Assembly: GCA_022640915.1 (NCBI GenBank)
Contig: JALCCT010000009.1
Location: forward strand, 1 to 64,000
Direction of reading: 5' to 3'
Origin: Bifidobacterium sp.
GTDB lineage: Bacteria; Actinomycetota; Actinomycetes; Actinomycetales; Bifidobacteriaceae
DNA: 64,000 nt
The notes under the pieces were generated by a model. The model was not told the origin of the DNA, did no database searches, and saw only the letters and a program-made list of their open reading frames with translations. Made by a program: the position numbers and the translations under genes. This document shows, piece after piece, positions 53,221 to 62,912 of this stretch. Position 1 is the first letter of the stretch, and each line of letters begins with the position of its first letter.

Positions 53221-54044
53221 AGTTTGTCCCCGGCGTCGGCGTGGCCTTCCGACGGCGCGAACAGCAGCGCGGAGAGCTGGTCCACGTAGTCATGGAATGC
53301 ATCGGTTCGCATGGTTTCGGCGGTGCGTGGGCGAGGCAGATCGATGCGCACGAGCTCGATCACATGGCCGGGCCGCGCGGTCATGACCGCGACATAGTCG
53401 GAGAGCAGCACGGCCTCGGAGATGCCGTGCGTGACCATGAGCGTGGTGGCCGAGCGTTTCATCCAGATGCGCTGCAATTCGAAATTGAGCCGCTGGCGCG
53501 TCATGTCATCCAGCGCTCCGAACGGTTCGTCGAGCAGGAGGAAACTGGGGCGCACGCTCAGGGCGCGGGCTATGGAGACGCGCTGGCGCATACCACCCGA
53601 CAGCTGTCCAGGGCGAGTTTTTTCAAAGCCTTTGAGCCCTACCAGCTCGATAAGGTCGTGCACGGTCGCGTAATCGTTGCGTCTGGCGATCTCCAGCGGC
53701 AGGCCAACGTTGCGTTCGACCGAGCGCCATGGCAGCAGCGCGGGATCCTGAAAAGCGATGCCCATGCCCGATGCCGCATGCCCGGGCTGAACGGCCTCCC
53801 CGTTGACTACGACCGAGCCGCTGCTTGGTGTTTCCAAGCCTGCCAAAATGCGCAGCACGGTTGATTTTCCGCATCCCGAGGGGCCGATCAACGAGACGAA
53901 GGCACCTTTGGGCACGGCTAGATTGACATCGCTGAGTGCCTGGAATTGCTTGCCGCGGCGCATCGGGAAGACCTTGTCTAGGCCGGTGATGCGGATGCCG
54001 CTGCCGTCATTCGTATCTGTCAAAGAATCCAGCTCATCGGTCAT
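53217..54044 (-). CDS. ABC transporter ATPase (SsuB/TauB/ThiZ type)
   Basis: This 275-residue ATPase has Walker [10 protein letters not shown] (about 55-63), the Q-loop [14 protein letters not shown], signature [15 protein letters not shown], Walker [13 protein letters not shown] and the H-loop [13 protein letters not shown]. It has no C-terminal extra domain, unlike the ATPase at 33-35 kb. It overlaps the binding-protein gene by ATGA. Confidence 0.93.
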   Translation of the reverse strand: MTDELDSLTDTNDGSGIRITGLDKVFPMRRGKQFQALSDVNLAVPKGAFVSLIGPSGCGKSTVLRILAGLETPSSGSVVVNGEAVQPGHAASGMGIAFQDPALLPWRSVERNVGLPLEIARRNDYATVHDLIELVGLKGFEKTRPGQLSGGMRQRVSIARALSVRPSFLLLDEPFGALDDMTRQRLNFELQRIWMKRSATTLMVTHGISEAVLLSDYVAVMTARPGHVIELVRIDLPRPRTAETMRTDAFHDYVDQLSALLFAPSEGHADAGDKL

Positions 54045-55084
54045 TTGAGCAGATCCGGATTCTCTGTGATGACTTCGTCGATGAGTGAGGTGTCGAACAG
54101 CTGCTTGGGCGTGATGCTGATGCCGGCATATTTCAGCGTGTTGGTGGTGCCTTGTTGCAAGTCGCTGCTGATGGTGAGCAGACCGTTCTTCGTGGTCTCC
54201 GGCGTTTCGATGATCGCCTTTTCGCGGTCGAAGGTGATGGCCATCGATTCTTTGCTGTATTGCTGATCCTTGCCGTAGTCGTTGATGGTGAGATCGAGGG
54301 CTTCGTCCTTATTCGCCAGTGCCTTTTTCCATCCTTGGATGGTGGCTTTGAGGAATGCCTTGAGTTCGGCGCGGTTGTTGTCGATGGCATCCTGCGAGGT
54401 GATGAGTGTTTCGCCGACCATCGGCAGCCCGGCATCGGCCATGAGCAATTCGGTGGCTTTGAACCCGGAGGCGGTGAGCGCGGCGGCTCCAGTGGTGGTG
54501 TACCCGATGTAGCCGTCCACTTGGCCGGTCGTGAGCATGCTGGTGTCCGAGAAGGGCACCGTGCTCACGTCGCTGTCAGTGAGCTTGTTGGCCTTGAGGA
54601 AGGCTTTCCACACGAGCGTGTTTGAGTCGCTCACGCCGATTTTCTTGCCTTTGAGGTCAGCTACGCTCGTGATGGGTTTGGCGGCTGCGGAGACGATGGC
54701 GAAGGGGTTGACTTGGTAGAGCGCTGCAATGGTTTTGAATCCGGCATCTTCATTGGCGATGGCCGGCGCAGTGATGAGCGGCGAGCTAATGCCGACCAGG
54801 GCCTTGCCGCTGGCTACGGCTGCTTCAGCGCTGGTGGCTGAGGAGCCGCCGGAGATCAGATCAACTTTATCGAAGCCTGCATCCTTGTAGAAGCCGTCTT
54901 TGTCGGCCACGTACATGCCGGCGAACTGCATGTTCTTCAGCCATGAGAGCTGTACTGCGGCAGTGCCGTAGCTTGCTGCCTCGCCCGATGGTTTGGACTC
55001 GGAATCGCTCGCCGAGCCGCATCCTGACAGCGCCAGCATCATTACGATGCCGGCTGCGGCCGCACGTGTGAGTTTCCTGAACAT
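54041..55084 (-). CDS. ABC substrate-binding lipoprotein (NMT1/THI5-like)
   Basis: The 347-residue binding protein has a lipoprotein signal peptide: basic start, hydrophobic core and lipobox LSGC (Cys near residue 22). The mature domain starts with [33 protein letters not shown], the pattern of the NMT1/THI5-like family. That family includes ThiY-type pyrimidine-precursor and riboflavin binders. It has AAAGGAG 6 nt before the start and is first in the operon. I searched the 213-nt leader for a thiamine-pyrophosphate riboswitch and did not find one, so thiamine-precursor transport is only one possibility. Confidence 0.9.
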   Translation of the reverse strand: MFRKLTRAAAAGIVMMLALSGCGSASDSESKPSGEAASYGTAAVQLSWLKNMQFAGMYVADKDGFYKDAGFDKVDLISGGSSATSAEAAVASGKALVGISSPLITAPAIANEDAGFKTIAALYQVNPFAIVSAAAKPITSVADLKGKKIGVSDSNTLVWKAFLKANKLTDSDVSTVPFSDTSMLTTGQVDGYIGYTTTGAAALTASGFKATELLMADAGLPMVGETLITSQDAIDNNRAELKAFLKATIQGWKKALANKDEALDLTINDYGKDQQYSKESMAITFDREKAIIETPETTKNGLLTISSDLQQGTTNTLKYAGISITPKQLFDTSLIDEVITENPDLLK

Positions 55085-55297
55085 GTTTTCTCCTTTGTGG
55101 GTGTGGGCAAACGCTCAACGCATACAAAATACCGGCATCGGGGGAACGCAATGTTACAGGAGTTTTGCCTGCGCGGCGAGGGCTGGGCGATGGCCGCGCC
55201 TCATAAGTGCTGCGCACGGCTGGCATCATGCCGTTTTCGAGAGGTTATCGTGCCAGGTTGGGCAGGGGGACACGCCGTGATCGCAATTGTGACGCCC

Positions 55298-57112
55298 TCA
55301 GTATGAGCCGGTGCCCCGCACTACCGCGCCTACGGTCTTGAACAGGATTGCGAGGTCTCCGGTCAGCGACCAGCTCTGGATGTAGGAGACGTCGAGCTGC
55401 TCGGCCTCGGTCTGGCTCAAATTGCTGCGACCTGAGATCTGCCATGGTCCGGTTATACCGGGCTTGACGAGCAGGCGCGTGGAATAAAGAGACTCGTACC
55501 GGTCGACTTCGTACTGCTGCTGAGGACGAGGCCCGACCATACTCATGTCGCCTTTGAACACATTGAAGAACTGCGGGAACTCGTCTAATGACGTCTTGCG
55601 GATGAATTTGCCAAATTCGGTGACGCGCGGATCGTTCTTTGCCTTGAACAGCACGCCGTGTTCCGTACCCAGCTGCTCGGCCAGGGCCTCGTCCTGCTTG
55701 TCGGCGTTCATTGTCATCGAGCGGAACTTGTACAGGGTGAACGGTTTGCCATACAGTCCAATGCGCTCCTGTCTGTAGATGGCTGGGCCGCCGTCCTGAG
55801 AGCGTACCCGGATCGCGACATAAGCCATGATCGGTGAGGTCAGGATGATCGCGATCGAAGAGCAGATGAAGTCGAAGATGCGCTTGCCTGCCCTGATGAG
55901 GGTTGAGTATTGGGGCAGACGTGCGGTAAAGACCGGCGTAACCGGGTCTGTGCGCAAGTGTAGTGACGCACCATCCATATCGGCTACAGCGGCGCTGAAC
56001 GCCAACTCGATGCCCATGGATTCTACGGCGAGAGAAAGCGTACGCATCGTCTCTGAGTACCGTTCGATGACGTCGGCGACCAGCACGGTTTGGGCCTTGA
56101 GATATTGCGCCGTCTGCGGCAGATGGGAATTCATCGGCAGAACTCGAAGCTTTTTCTCGAATTCATCGAGCGGTTCGAAGGGAACTGAAACAAGGTGCTG
56201 AGAGCCGTCTGTCTCTGACGAGCTGGAAACAGACGCGACCGGGCATACTGCGATCGGCATATAACCTAAGCCGCGGTTTTCGCGCAGCAGACGAATACGG
56301 TCATGGATACCTTCGGGCGATCCGACGACCACAGTCGGGTAATTGTATTCGCCCCGGTTGCGGTTGCGGTGCAGCGCTCTGCGCATCAGCCAACGTTCAA
56401 CGATCGTGAACACTGCGGAAAGCAGCGGCACAAAGAATGTCAACGAACGCGGAATGTCCATCTTGAAGAAGTAACTGCAGGTGGCGAGAATAATGAAGTC
56501 GACGAAAGCTGCCCTCATGATCTTGCTGTAGAGCGCATAGCCCTCACCCATGGTGTGGCGCTCGTAAACACGGCTGAGCGCAAGGCTGACGATCCATGTT
56601 GCGCAAATAAGAATGAAGTACTCGACCAGTCCATCGCACAGCAGGTTACGTGTTTGCAGATATGTATATGAACTAGGAAAGACGATAAAGACGATAGCTG
56701 CGGACATGAGCGTCATTGCTATGTCGAGCACGATGAGTGTGGAATTGTAGATGTAGCTCCATGTGGGAACGTTGTAATCAAAAAGCCGCCGGCTGCGGCC
56801 TTCTTTGATGCGCGCAGGTCTGCCTTGCGATCCGGCGACGTAATATGAGCCATCGAAAAAAGTAGCGGGAGCTGTTTTTGGGTTAGAGCATGCACCTTGC
56901 GGTGGCTCAGGAGGGACGTGCTGCCCGTGCAGCTCGGATGTTGAAGAGATTGCTCTCGTTGACGGATCGGATACACGCATGCGTGTAGTCTCCCCAGGAA
57001 TAACCGAATCCGCATGCCCAGTCCCCAAACCCATGCCCTCTCCCTCATGTCTTGCAGGTATTAACTCATCATAATACGTGGGGAAGGATATTGTTCCCGC
57101 TATGTCGTCCAT
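55298..57112 (-). CDS. Priming polyprenyl glycosylphosphotransferase for exopolysaccharide
   Basis: This enzyme transfers a sugar-1-phosphate, typically galactose or glucose, from UDP-sugar to undecaprenyl phosphate, the first step of exopolysaccharide repeat synthesis. The 604 residues have a long unconserved N-terminus (~100), about four hydrophobic segments (to ~250), a nucleotide-binding-like central domain, and the catalytic C-terminus. The catalytic domain follows a fifth membrane segment (FDFICSSIAIILTSPIMAYVA). It contains YRQERIGLYGKPFTLYKFRSM, LDEFPQFFNVFKGDMSMVGPRP and the PGITGPWQISGRS segment. No good ribosome-binding site supports the ATG used, so the true start may be further in. 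It is divergent from DUF4012. Confidence 0.92.
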   Translation of the reverse strand: MDDIAGTISFPTYYDELIPARHEGEGMGLGTGHADSVIPGETTRMRVSDPSTRAISSTSELHGQHVPPEPPQGACSNPKTAPATFFDGSYYVAGSQGRPARIKEGRSRRLFDYNVPTWSYIYNSTLIVLDIAMTLMSAAIVFIVFPSSYTYLQTRNLLCDGLVEYFILICATWIVSLALSRVYERHTMGEGYALYSKIMRAAFVDFIILATCSYFFKMDIPRSLTFFVPLLSAVFTIVERWLMRRALHRNRNRGEYNYPTVVVGSPEGIHDRIRLLRENRGLGYMPIAVCPVASVSSSSETDGSQHLVSVPFEPLDEFEKKLRVLPMNSHLPQTAQYLKAQTVLVADVIERYSETMRTLSLAVESMGIELAFSAAVADMDGASLHLRTDPVTPVFTARLPQYSTLIRAGKRIFDFICSSIAIILTSPIMAYVAIRVRSQDGGPAIYRQERIGLYGKPFTLYKFRSMTMNADKQDEALAEQLGTEHGVLFKAKNDPRVTEFGKFIRKTSLDEFPQFFNVFKGDMSMVGPRPQQQYEVDRYESLYSTRLLVKPGITGPWQISGRSNLSQTEAEQLDVSYIQSWSLTGDLAILFKTVGAVVRGTGSY

Positions 57113-57288
57113 GGCAACGTGATATGAGTCGTCCGTAGTGATTTTTCACGAATATACGCGATTTGCGACTATATGGAAAATGTGCAGAAAACCTGGAAAC
57201 TGCGGCCATGTTCTGGTGCGCGAGGAATAATAAGGCGGATATTGCGCCGCGCAAATGATATAAGCAGCGGCAGGGATGGGAGAAAAGC

Positions 57289-59124
57289 ATGGCACTACCA
57301 AGCAGGCACGCACGTCGGCAGCCGGTCACCCGGCATCGCATTTGGCCATGGGTTGTGGGTGTGCTCGTCGTCTTACTGGCGATTGTCGCGGCTGCAGGGG
57401 TTGTAGGCTACAAGTTCTATTCCGAGGCGAAGCAGGTCAAGGCGCACGAAGAGAAGGCGATGCAGATGGTCGGCGGCTTCTCCGACGTCACGGATGCCAG
57501 CGCAATGACGCGCCTGCAGGGCCAACTGCCCGCGATACGCCAGGAGACCCATGCGGCGAAGCAAATCGCGCACGGAAAGCTATGGGAGTGGGCGGCGAAG
57601 CTGCCCATGGTAGGCGGAGACGTGACTACGGTGCAGGGGATGACGACGTCGGTGGACGGCATTGTGAGCGACGCGGTCCCCGGCTTCGTCAAGGCCGTTA
57701 CCAGCCTGCAGTCGGCAAATCTGTCGACAGGCGATGGGCAGCTGAACATTCAGCCGATTCTTGAGGCACAGAAGAACATATCTGCCTCCAATGTGGTGTT
57801 ACAACAGCAAGTGGCCGATTTCGACAAGCTGCAGACCCCACGTATCGACATGGTCAAGAATGCCTACACCAAGGCCAGTTCGAGCCTGAACGGGGTGGCG
57901 AAGAAGGTAGATTCCCTGTCCAAGGCCATGAATATCCTGCCTGATTTCCTCGGGTCTTCGCAGCCCAGAACCTACCTGATCATGTCGATGACGACGTCCG
58001 AGGCGAGGTCTGCGGGCGGACTGATCGGCTCGGTTGGCGTGATGACAACGGACAACGGCAAGATATCAATCGGCAATTTCCTTCCGAACACGATATACAT
58101 CCCATTTGGCGCAGGCGTGCCGACGGGTGACGAACATCGCGTCTTCAATGACTGGGGACCGTTGCGCATGTCGTTTGATGTGCGTGATCTGGCGGTGTAT
58201 CCGGACGCCTCTCGTTCGGCTGAGGGAATGCAGGCGATCTGGCAGCGTACGCCGTGGGGCAGGAAGCAGCCGATCGACGGTGTGCTGCTGCTCGATCCTG
58301 TGTTTCTGCAGGAGCTGATTGGCATCAACGGCAATGTCACGCTGGGCGATGGCCGCGTGCTCAACGGCGACAATACGGCGGAATTCCTGCTCAACACCGT
58401 GTACAAGGATTACCCCGTCGCGCAGCAGGATCTTTATTTTCAGCAGGTGGCGACGCAGAGCATCGGCAACATGTTCTCGAATATGAACGTGCAGAAACTG
58501 GCCAAGACCGCCGATATATTGGGCTCGATGGCTGCGGGCCGGCATTTCTCGATGTATTGCTTTGATACGGGTATCGAAAAAACGATCAGTGACGCCGGCT
58601 TCACTGCGCAAACACCCAGCAGCGAGGAGCACCCCGCCGTAGGCGTGTACGTGACTGAGCAGCACGCGTCGAAGCTGGACTGGTATGTCCACCGCACGTC
58701 GAGCATCACCAGATCGTCGTGCAACGCCAACGGCTCGCAGACCTACACTGTGCAGTACACGCTTGAAAACACGCTCACTAACGCGCAAGTACCGGGCCTG
58801 CCTGCGTATATCGTCGGTCGCACGCAAGACGGCATGGCTCCCGGCACCGCAATGGAGAAAACGCTTCTGTACGCTCCGGCCGGCGGAAGCATGTCGAATC
58901 TGAATATCAGCGGCAGTGTTTCGGGACAGCGCAGTGAAACCATCAATGGCAAGTCGGTGCAGGCGTTCAATCTGCTGCTCAAGCCCGGGCAGAAGGCGAC
59001 TCTTTCGTTTGACGTCACCACATCGACCAAGTCTGTTTCGGATTTGACCATAGATCAGACGCCTTTGGGCTGGGTTGATCCGGGAGTGAACATCAACACC
59101 AGCGCCTGCGCGATAAAGAAATAA
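57289..59124 (+). CDS. DUF4012 domain protein (envelope-anchored)
   Basis: This 611-residue protein has a basic N-terminus (1-20), one membrane anchor (about 20-42), and a large extracytoplasmic part. The DUF4012 domain lies about 220-370 (PRTYLIMSMTTSEARSAGGLIGSVG, GILLLDPVF-like VDGVLLLDPVFLQEL). A Ser/Thr-rich C-terminal region contains four Cys. GGGAGAAAAG precedes the ATG. DUF4012 proteins are often found at bifidobacterial exopolysaccharide loci, as here. A structural or polymer-attachment role (LytR-like in arrangement) is a guess from context. Confidence 0.85.
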   Translation: MALPSRHARRQPVTRHRIWPWVVGVLVVLLAIVAAAGVVGYKFYSEAKQVKAHEEKAMQMVGGFSDVTDASAMTRLQGQLPAIRQETHAAKQIAHGKLWEWAAKLPMVGGDVTTVQGMTTSVDGIVSDAVPGFVKAVTSLQSANLSTGDGQLNIQPILEAQKNISASNVVLQQQVADFDKLQTPRIDMVKNAYTKASSSLNGVAKKVDSLSKAMNILPDFLGSSQPRTYLIMSMTTSEARSAGGLIGSVGVMTTDNGKISIGNFLPNTIYIPFGAGVPTGDEHRVFNDWGPLRMSFDVRDLAVYPDASRSAEGMQAIWQRTPWGRKQPIDGVLLLDPVFLQELIGINGNVTLGDGRVLNGDNTAEFLLNTVYKDYPVAQQDLYFQQVATQSIGNMFSNMNVQKLAKTADILGSMAAGRHFSMYCFDTGIEKTISDAGFTAQTPSSEEHPAVGVYVTEQHASKLDWYVHRTSSITRSSCNANGSQTYTVQYTLENTLTNAQVPGLPAYIVGRTQDGMAPGTAMEKTLLYAPAGGSMSNLNISGSVSGQRSETINGKSVQAFNLLLKPGQKATLSFDVTTSTKSVSDLTIDQTPLGWVDPGVNINTSACAIKK

Positions 59125-59201
59125 TTCATACGTATGAAAGTAGCCTGCATAGGATAAATTTTGGAACAATGCTTGTTTTTAGGATATAGAAGGGGAGGGC
59201 G

Positions 59202-60002
59202 ATGGGAAGGCCAGTGACGGTCGCTGTGGTTTCGCATAAGCCTTATCGCATGCCGCAGGATCCCATGTATATGCCGTTGCATGTTGGCGCAGCACTGCAT
59301 CCCGAGGTGTTGCCGGATTGGGTACAGGACAACACCGGGGACAATATATCGAGCCGCAACGCCAAGTATTCGGAGTTGACTGGCCTGTATTGGCTGTGGA
59401 AGAATGACGATTCCGATTACCAAGGCATCGTGCACTATCGGCGACACTTCGGCACTGCGAATCGCGCGTTGCGCCTTATGACGCGTGATCGTTTTCGATG
59501 CATTATCGGAGAGCAGGAGCTTTCTCGGATTCTCGAGGGCTGTGATATCGTGCTGCCGCATAGACGTAACTATTTCGTAGAGACGATTTACAGTCATTAT
59601 GCGCATACGTTCCTAAGCGCGCAATTGGATACGACCCGTGACATCATTGCTGAACAATTTGCTGAGTATCTTCCCGCTTTTGACGTGGTGATGAAGTCCA
59701 AAAGCGCACATATATTCAACATGTTCGTCATGAGCAGGCAGAAGCTCGATGAGTACTGTTCTTGGCTATTTCCTATCCTCGAGGAGCTTGAGAATTATAC
59801 GGAGGATGGTGAATACGACGATTTTAATGCCCGCTATCCGGGTCGGATCAGCGAGAGACTTATGGATGTGTGGCTGATTACGCGTGGATATGCTTATTCA
59901 GAGCTGCCGGTGATCAGCCCGGAACCGGTGAACTGGATTAAAAAGGGCAGTGGATTCCTCATGGCGAAGTTCGGTGGGAAGAAATATACGAAGAGTTTTT
60001 AG
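59202..60002 (+). CDS. DUF4422 glycosyltransferase
   Basis: This 266-residue protein of the DUF4422 family comprises putative capsular or exopolysaccharide glycosyltransferases. It starts after GGGGAGGG. Conserved segments are VVSHKPYRMP, PLHVGAALHP, DNISSRNAKYSELTGLYWLWKN, the diagnostic IVHYRRHF, and VLPHRRNYF. It ends with a basic tail. Sugar specificity is unknown. It follows DUF4012 by 77 nt and is probably in one transcript with it. A second, diverged copy lies at the window end. Confidence 0.88.
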   Translation: MGRPVTVAVVSHKPYRMPQDPMYMPLHVGAALHPEVLPDWVQDNTGDNISSRNAKYSELTGLYWLWKNDDSDYQGIVHYRRHFGTANRALRLMTRDRFRCIIGEQELSRILEGCDIVLPHRRNYFVETIYSHYAHTFLSAQLDTTRDIIAEQFAEYLPAFDVVMKSKSAHIFNMFVMSRQKLDEYCSWLFPILEELENYTEDGEYDDFNARYPGRISERLMDVWLITRGYAYSELPVISPEPVNWIKKGSGFLMAKFGGKKYTKSF

Positions 60003-60691
60003 AATGTGAATTTTCGAGAAGCTTTGGCTGAATATTTATAGTCACTGCCGCATCCAGTGTTGCACCGACGAATATGAGCTGTCGAACTCTGCTCCGCGAC
60101 TAGACGTTTTACACGCGCTTCGCGGTATGACGTTGCTTGCGTGGTAGCGAGCAAGCTTAGGTGCAGCTACAAGTCCACGAGACAGGAGGACAACTTCCAC
60201 CCGGCTCCTAGACTGCGTGAGCCGTGCCTAAGGCTAGAGTGACAATCCTCTATATTCACATATTTCGTGATTGTGTTGCGTGAAATTCCAAGCCGTCAGT
60301 CAATTGCTGAGCGCGATAAACCCTCCATCTATTACTTCCTGATATCTTGAACTACTGGGCATTACACTTCTCATTCCTTCTCTCTGAGAACTTAGAAAAT
60401 GGTTGATAGCATTCGGAGATCCATCAGGATGACGGGCCGATGCCTTTCATATCAAGATACCTCTGCTCAGACCGACTAAATCGAGCAATTACCCTGCCCA
60501 ATTTCGGTGATGACCACGCATCAAACAAAACGATGGTTAACAGCTGTATGAACCAGTGCGCATAAATCGTCTCAGTGTCCTGCGCTATCGAATGCGGCGC
60601 ATTCGCATGCGTGAGACGGCGCGTGCCTTGGCTTACCAGCAAGCGTTCCACGAATAATAAACTCACAGCCCAGTGCCCATCCTTCAACTTC
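60003..60691. other. Gene-poor stretch after the DUF4422 gene
   Basis: No convincing gene is visible. Composition is more AT-rich than the core genome. Short open frames on the minus strand near 60424-60687 and 60572-60757 match no family and lack ribosome-binding sites. The piece is probably decayed mobile-element or polysaccharide-locus DNA. Confidence 0.5.
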
Positions 60692-60971
60692 GGGCCGATA
60701 CCTACGAAAAAGTCGACGCCGAACCGGGGATTTCATTGCTGCAGCGTAGCTCCGCATTTTCCCGGCGCAGCCGTTTCAGCTCCTTGGTTCCACCCGAATC
60801 CGCTGCATTTTTGGTATCAGTCTAACTCTGTCAGCGGTGCAAAGATTCTGCGGCGATCTCGAGGCTCCTCTCCACGCTACGCGGAGCCTCAATCTCCAAA
60901 GCATAGCTTCCACTCGAGTTTGCCAACAGGCTGACGGCCCGTCCTTTAAATTCCGCGCTGTTCCTTTGTCT
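60692..60971 (-). pseudogene. IS3-family OrfA remnant
   Basis: On the minus strand, one frame reads EFKGRAVSLLANSSGSYALE, then SLEIAAESLHR, two in-frame stops, and then GTKELKRLRRENAELRCSNEI. These pieces are the start, the helix-turn-helix region and the leucine-zipper end of an IS3 OrfA, in order. Stops and loss of the flanks show it is a dead fragment, unrelated to the more intact IS3 at 61.7-62.9 kb. Confidence 0.65.
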
Positions 60972-60989
60972 ATAATTCCACCTAGCGAG

Positions 60990-61008
60990 TTCTAGACGTG
61001 GTTGCAAC
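60990..61008 (+). repeat. IS30-type terminal inverted repeat (left)
   Basis: The 19-nt TTCTAGACGTGGTTGCAAC matches the reverse complement of 63087-63105 at 16 of 19 positions. Each copy lies just outside the 5' end of an IS30 transposase fragment. Confidence 0.6.
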
Positions 61009-61707
61009 ACCTGGCCGGTCGTCGGGAGGATCGGGTGGGCAGGTGGACGTTCGAGGGTTTGGAGTATGCGACGCGCAATGAGAGGTGCGCGGGTGAGACG
61101 GCGACGCTATGTCGAGTGTCTCGAGGCGGGCATGGACTTCACGCAGGCCGCCCGCGCGGCGGACGTGTCCAAGCGCACAGGCAAGGTGTGACGCAATAGC
61201 AGGACGCGCTCGGACGGGAGGAATGAGAGTCTGTCCGTGGACTAGTATCGTTCCGCTATGGACACACACCAGGGAAGATCAGTGCGAGGTATCCGGGCTA
61301 GGACGGGCGCACGGGCATCGCCGACTGGCATCGCGCCGGCATATGCGTGCGCCGGATTGCGCGTGGACTCGGCCGCGAGCCTCCACCATCAGCAGGGAGA
61401 TCGCCCGGAACACGAATCCCGCGACCGGCATGTACGAGCCGTACCGGGCCCAGCAGATGAGCGCCGACCGGCTCAAACGTCTGAAAACCGCGAAGGTGTA
61501 TACGGTGCGGGGCCTGCTCGCCTGCATCAAAGCGGGTCTGCGGGCGCATTGGAGCCCCGAGCAGATCGCGGCAGGCTCAGGGCAGACTTCCCCGATAATA
61601 AGAGCATGAACGTATGCACGGAAACGATCTACCAGGGCATTTACACCTAGGTCGGGGCGGACTCAGACGCGAGGTCGCCCAGGCGTTGCGGGGACGATGA
61701 TTCGCGT
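61009..61707 (+). pseudogene. IS30-family transposase, frameshifted remnant
   Basis: Pieces of one IS30 transposase appear in order but in different frames. 61093-61191 reads RRRRYVECLEAGMDFTQAAR and AADVSKRTGKV, then a stop. About 61385-61570 reads STISREIARNTNPATGMYEPYRA to HWSPEQIA. About 61573-61650 reads RADFPDNKSMNVCTETIYQGIYT, then a stop. The catalytic core beyond ETIYQGIY is cut off where the IS3 element begins. At least two frameshifts and a truncation make it non-functional. Confidence 0.8.
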
Positions 61708-61730
61708 GGATTGGCAGCTGTTTGTTGGAC
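61708..61730 (+). repeat. Left terminal inverted repeat of the IS3 element
   Basis: Starts GGATTGGC and ends GTTGGAC; matches the reverse complement of 62891-62912 in both blocks with a variable middle. Confidence 0.6.
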
Positions 61731-62563
61731 TATGTTGTGGGGGGGGGTGTTGTTGTGTGTGTTCGGTTGGTGTTTGATAGTTGAGGGTTGAGTGGACGCG
61801 TTCGTGGTTGTACAACCATATGTAGGCGGTGAGTTCGGCCCGCAGTTGCTCGAGTGTGGTGTAGCGCTGCCGGTAGATGAGTTCCCTTTTCAAGAGCTGG
61901 TTGGTGGATTCGACTACAGCGTTGTCGTACGGGTTGCCTTTCCTGGAGAGGGAACGTTGGATGTCGAATACGTCCAGGAGCATGTCGATCTTCATATTGT
62001 CAAACTCACTACCCCGATCGGTGTGGAACACTTCGATATCCGAGAGCGGGAAACGCAGTGTGGCGAACGCGGCCTTGACCAGGTCCGCGTCCCTGTCTGC
62101 CCCGGCCGAGTGTCCCGCGATAACCCGGTTGTGCAGGTCGATCAGCAAGCACACGTAACGCCATCGTCCTGCGACTTTGACGTAGGTCAGGTCACTGGCG
62201 ATATGCGCATGCGGCCGGTATCCATTGAACTCACGGTTCAAAATGTTAGGCAACGGTGTCTCGTTGACCTTGTACGAGCACGGCTTGTACTTCCCTTTCG
62301 TGTACGCGCCTGCCATATGGTTCTCACTCATGATCCGGCATATCCTACGCCGCGAGACGGTGATGTTCGCCGGGCGAGCACCGCCTTGATTTTCCTGGCA
62401 CCATAGCGTTCACGACTGTCACGCCACACGGCCGCAACCGCATCGGCCAACGGGTCGGGCCTGTGCTCGCGCGGATGTTGCAGCGTCCAGTAGTAAGTCG
62501 CCCGGGGTACGCCCAGGATTCTGCATTGCGCTGATACCGGATAGCAGGAGGCATTGCGGCGGA

Positions 62564-62863
62564 TCACCCCTGCTTTCGCGCGAATATCAGCGCCTCTTGT
62601 TTTAAAACATCCACCTCCATGCGCAGCTGCCGGTTCTCTTTGCGTAACGCGATCAACTCGTTCTGCTCCGGTGTCCTGGCGTCCGCGACACTGATGGAAC
62701 CGTGCTCGCGGATGCCCGTGATCCACCTGTGCAACATCGAATGACCGATATCGTATTCAGACTGAAGCCCCTCGACGGGCTTACCCGCCTCGTACAATTG
62801 CACGACCTGACGCTTGAACTCCTCGTTGAACTGCCGCGGGCGCTTGGGATCAGCCACCACCAT
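62564..62863 (-). CDS. IS3-family transposase OrfA
   Basis: This 99-residue DNA-binding part of the transposase has the helix-turn-helix FKRQVVQLYEAGKPVEGLQSEYDIGHSMLHRWI and a leucine-zipper-like end (NELIALRKENRQLRMEVDVL). The heptamer T-TTA-AAA at 62600-62606 is in phase for a -1 shift into OrfB, which would give the OrfAB fusion transposase. OrfA itself is intact. Confidence 0.88.
   Translation of the reverse strand: MVVADPKRPRQFNEEFKRQVVQLYEAGKPVEGLQSEYDIGHSMLHRWITGIREHGSISVADARTPEQNELIALRKENRQLRMEVDVLKQEALIFARKQG
62600..62606 (-). promoter_or_regulatory. Programmed -1 frameshift slippery heptamer of the IS3 element
   Basis: On the minus strand the OrfA codons are TTA (62605-62603) and AAA (62602-62600), preceded by T, so T TTA AAA fits X XXY YYZ. 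The OrfB frame is -1 relative to OrfA, as required. Confidence 0.7.
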
Positions 62864-62890
62864 CCCCTTCCATCAGTCCCTCACACAACT

Positions 62891-62912
62891 GTCCAACACA
62901 TATAGCCAATCC
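62891..62912 (-). repeat. Right terminal inverted repeat of the IS3 element
   Basis: Read on the minus strand it starts GGATTGGC and ends GTTGGAC, mirroring 61708-61730. Confidence 0.6.

Larger units (their letters stand above)
61663..62606 (-). pseudogene. IS3-family OrfB (integrase core), frameshifted
   Basis: The upstream part (frame ending at 62328) reads GVIRRNASCYPVSAQCRILGVPRATYYW and RERYGARKIKAVLAR. The downstream part (61663-62331) continues with TVSRRRICRIMSENHMAGAY. It then carries the integrase core: SDLTYVKVAGRWRYVCLLID, HTDRGSEFDN and the catalytic Glu in NPYDNAVVESTNQLLK. The shift lies at about 62360-62385 and fits a one-base deletion. At the 3' end the frame runs through the left inverted repeat to 61663, so the natural stop is also lost; a nine-G tract at 61739-61747 is the likely site. 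Confidence 0.85.
61708..62912 (-). mobile_element. IS3-family insertion sequence (IS150-like), inactive
   Basis: The element carries OrfA and OrfB on the minus strand. Imperfect terminal inverted repeats of 22-23 nt sit at 61708-61730 and 62891-62912; both outer ends read GGATTGGC inward and both contain GTTGGAC. It is inserted between two IS30 fragments that point at each other. The frameshift inside OrfB makes it non-autonomous. Confidence 0.8.

Noticed and set aside
55085..55297. Possible TPP riboswitch upstream of the NMT1-like binding protein
   Set aside because: The minus strand contains a GATGCCAGC stretch that recalls the riboswitch 3' part, but the essential CTGAGA core and the flanking pairings are absent.
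60424..60687. An 87-codon minus-strand frame in the IS-rich region
   Set aside because: No ribosome-binding site, no family, and it lies directly beyond a dead IS3 OrfA fragment, so it is more likely decayed DNA.
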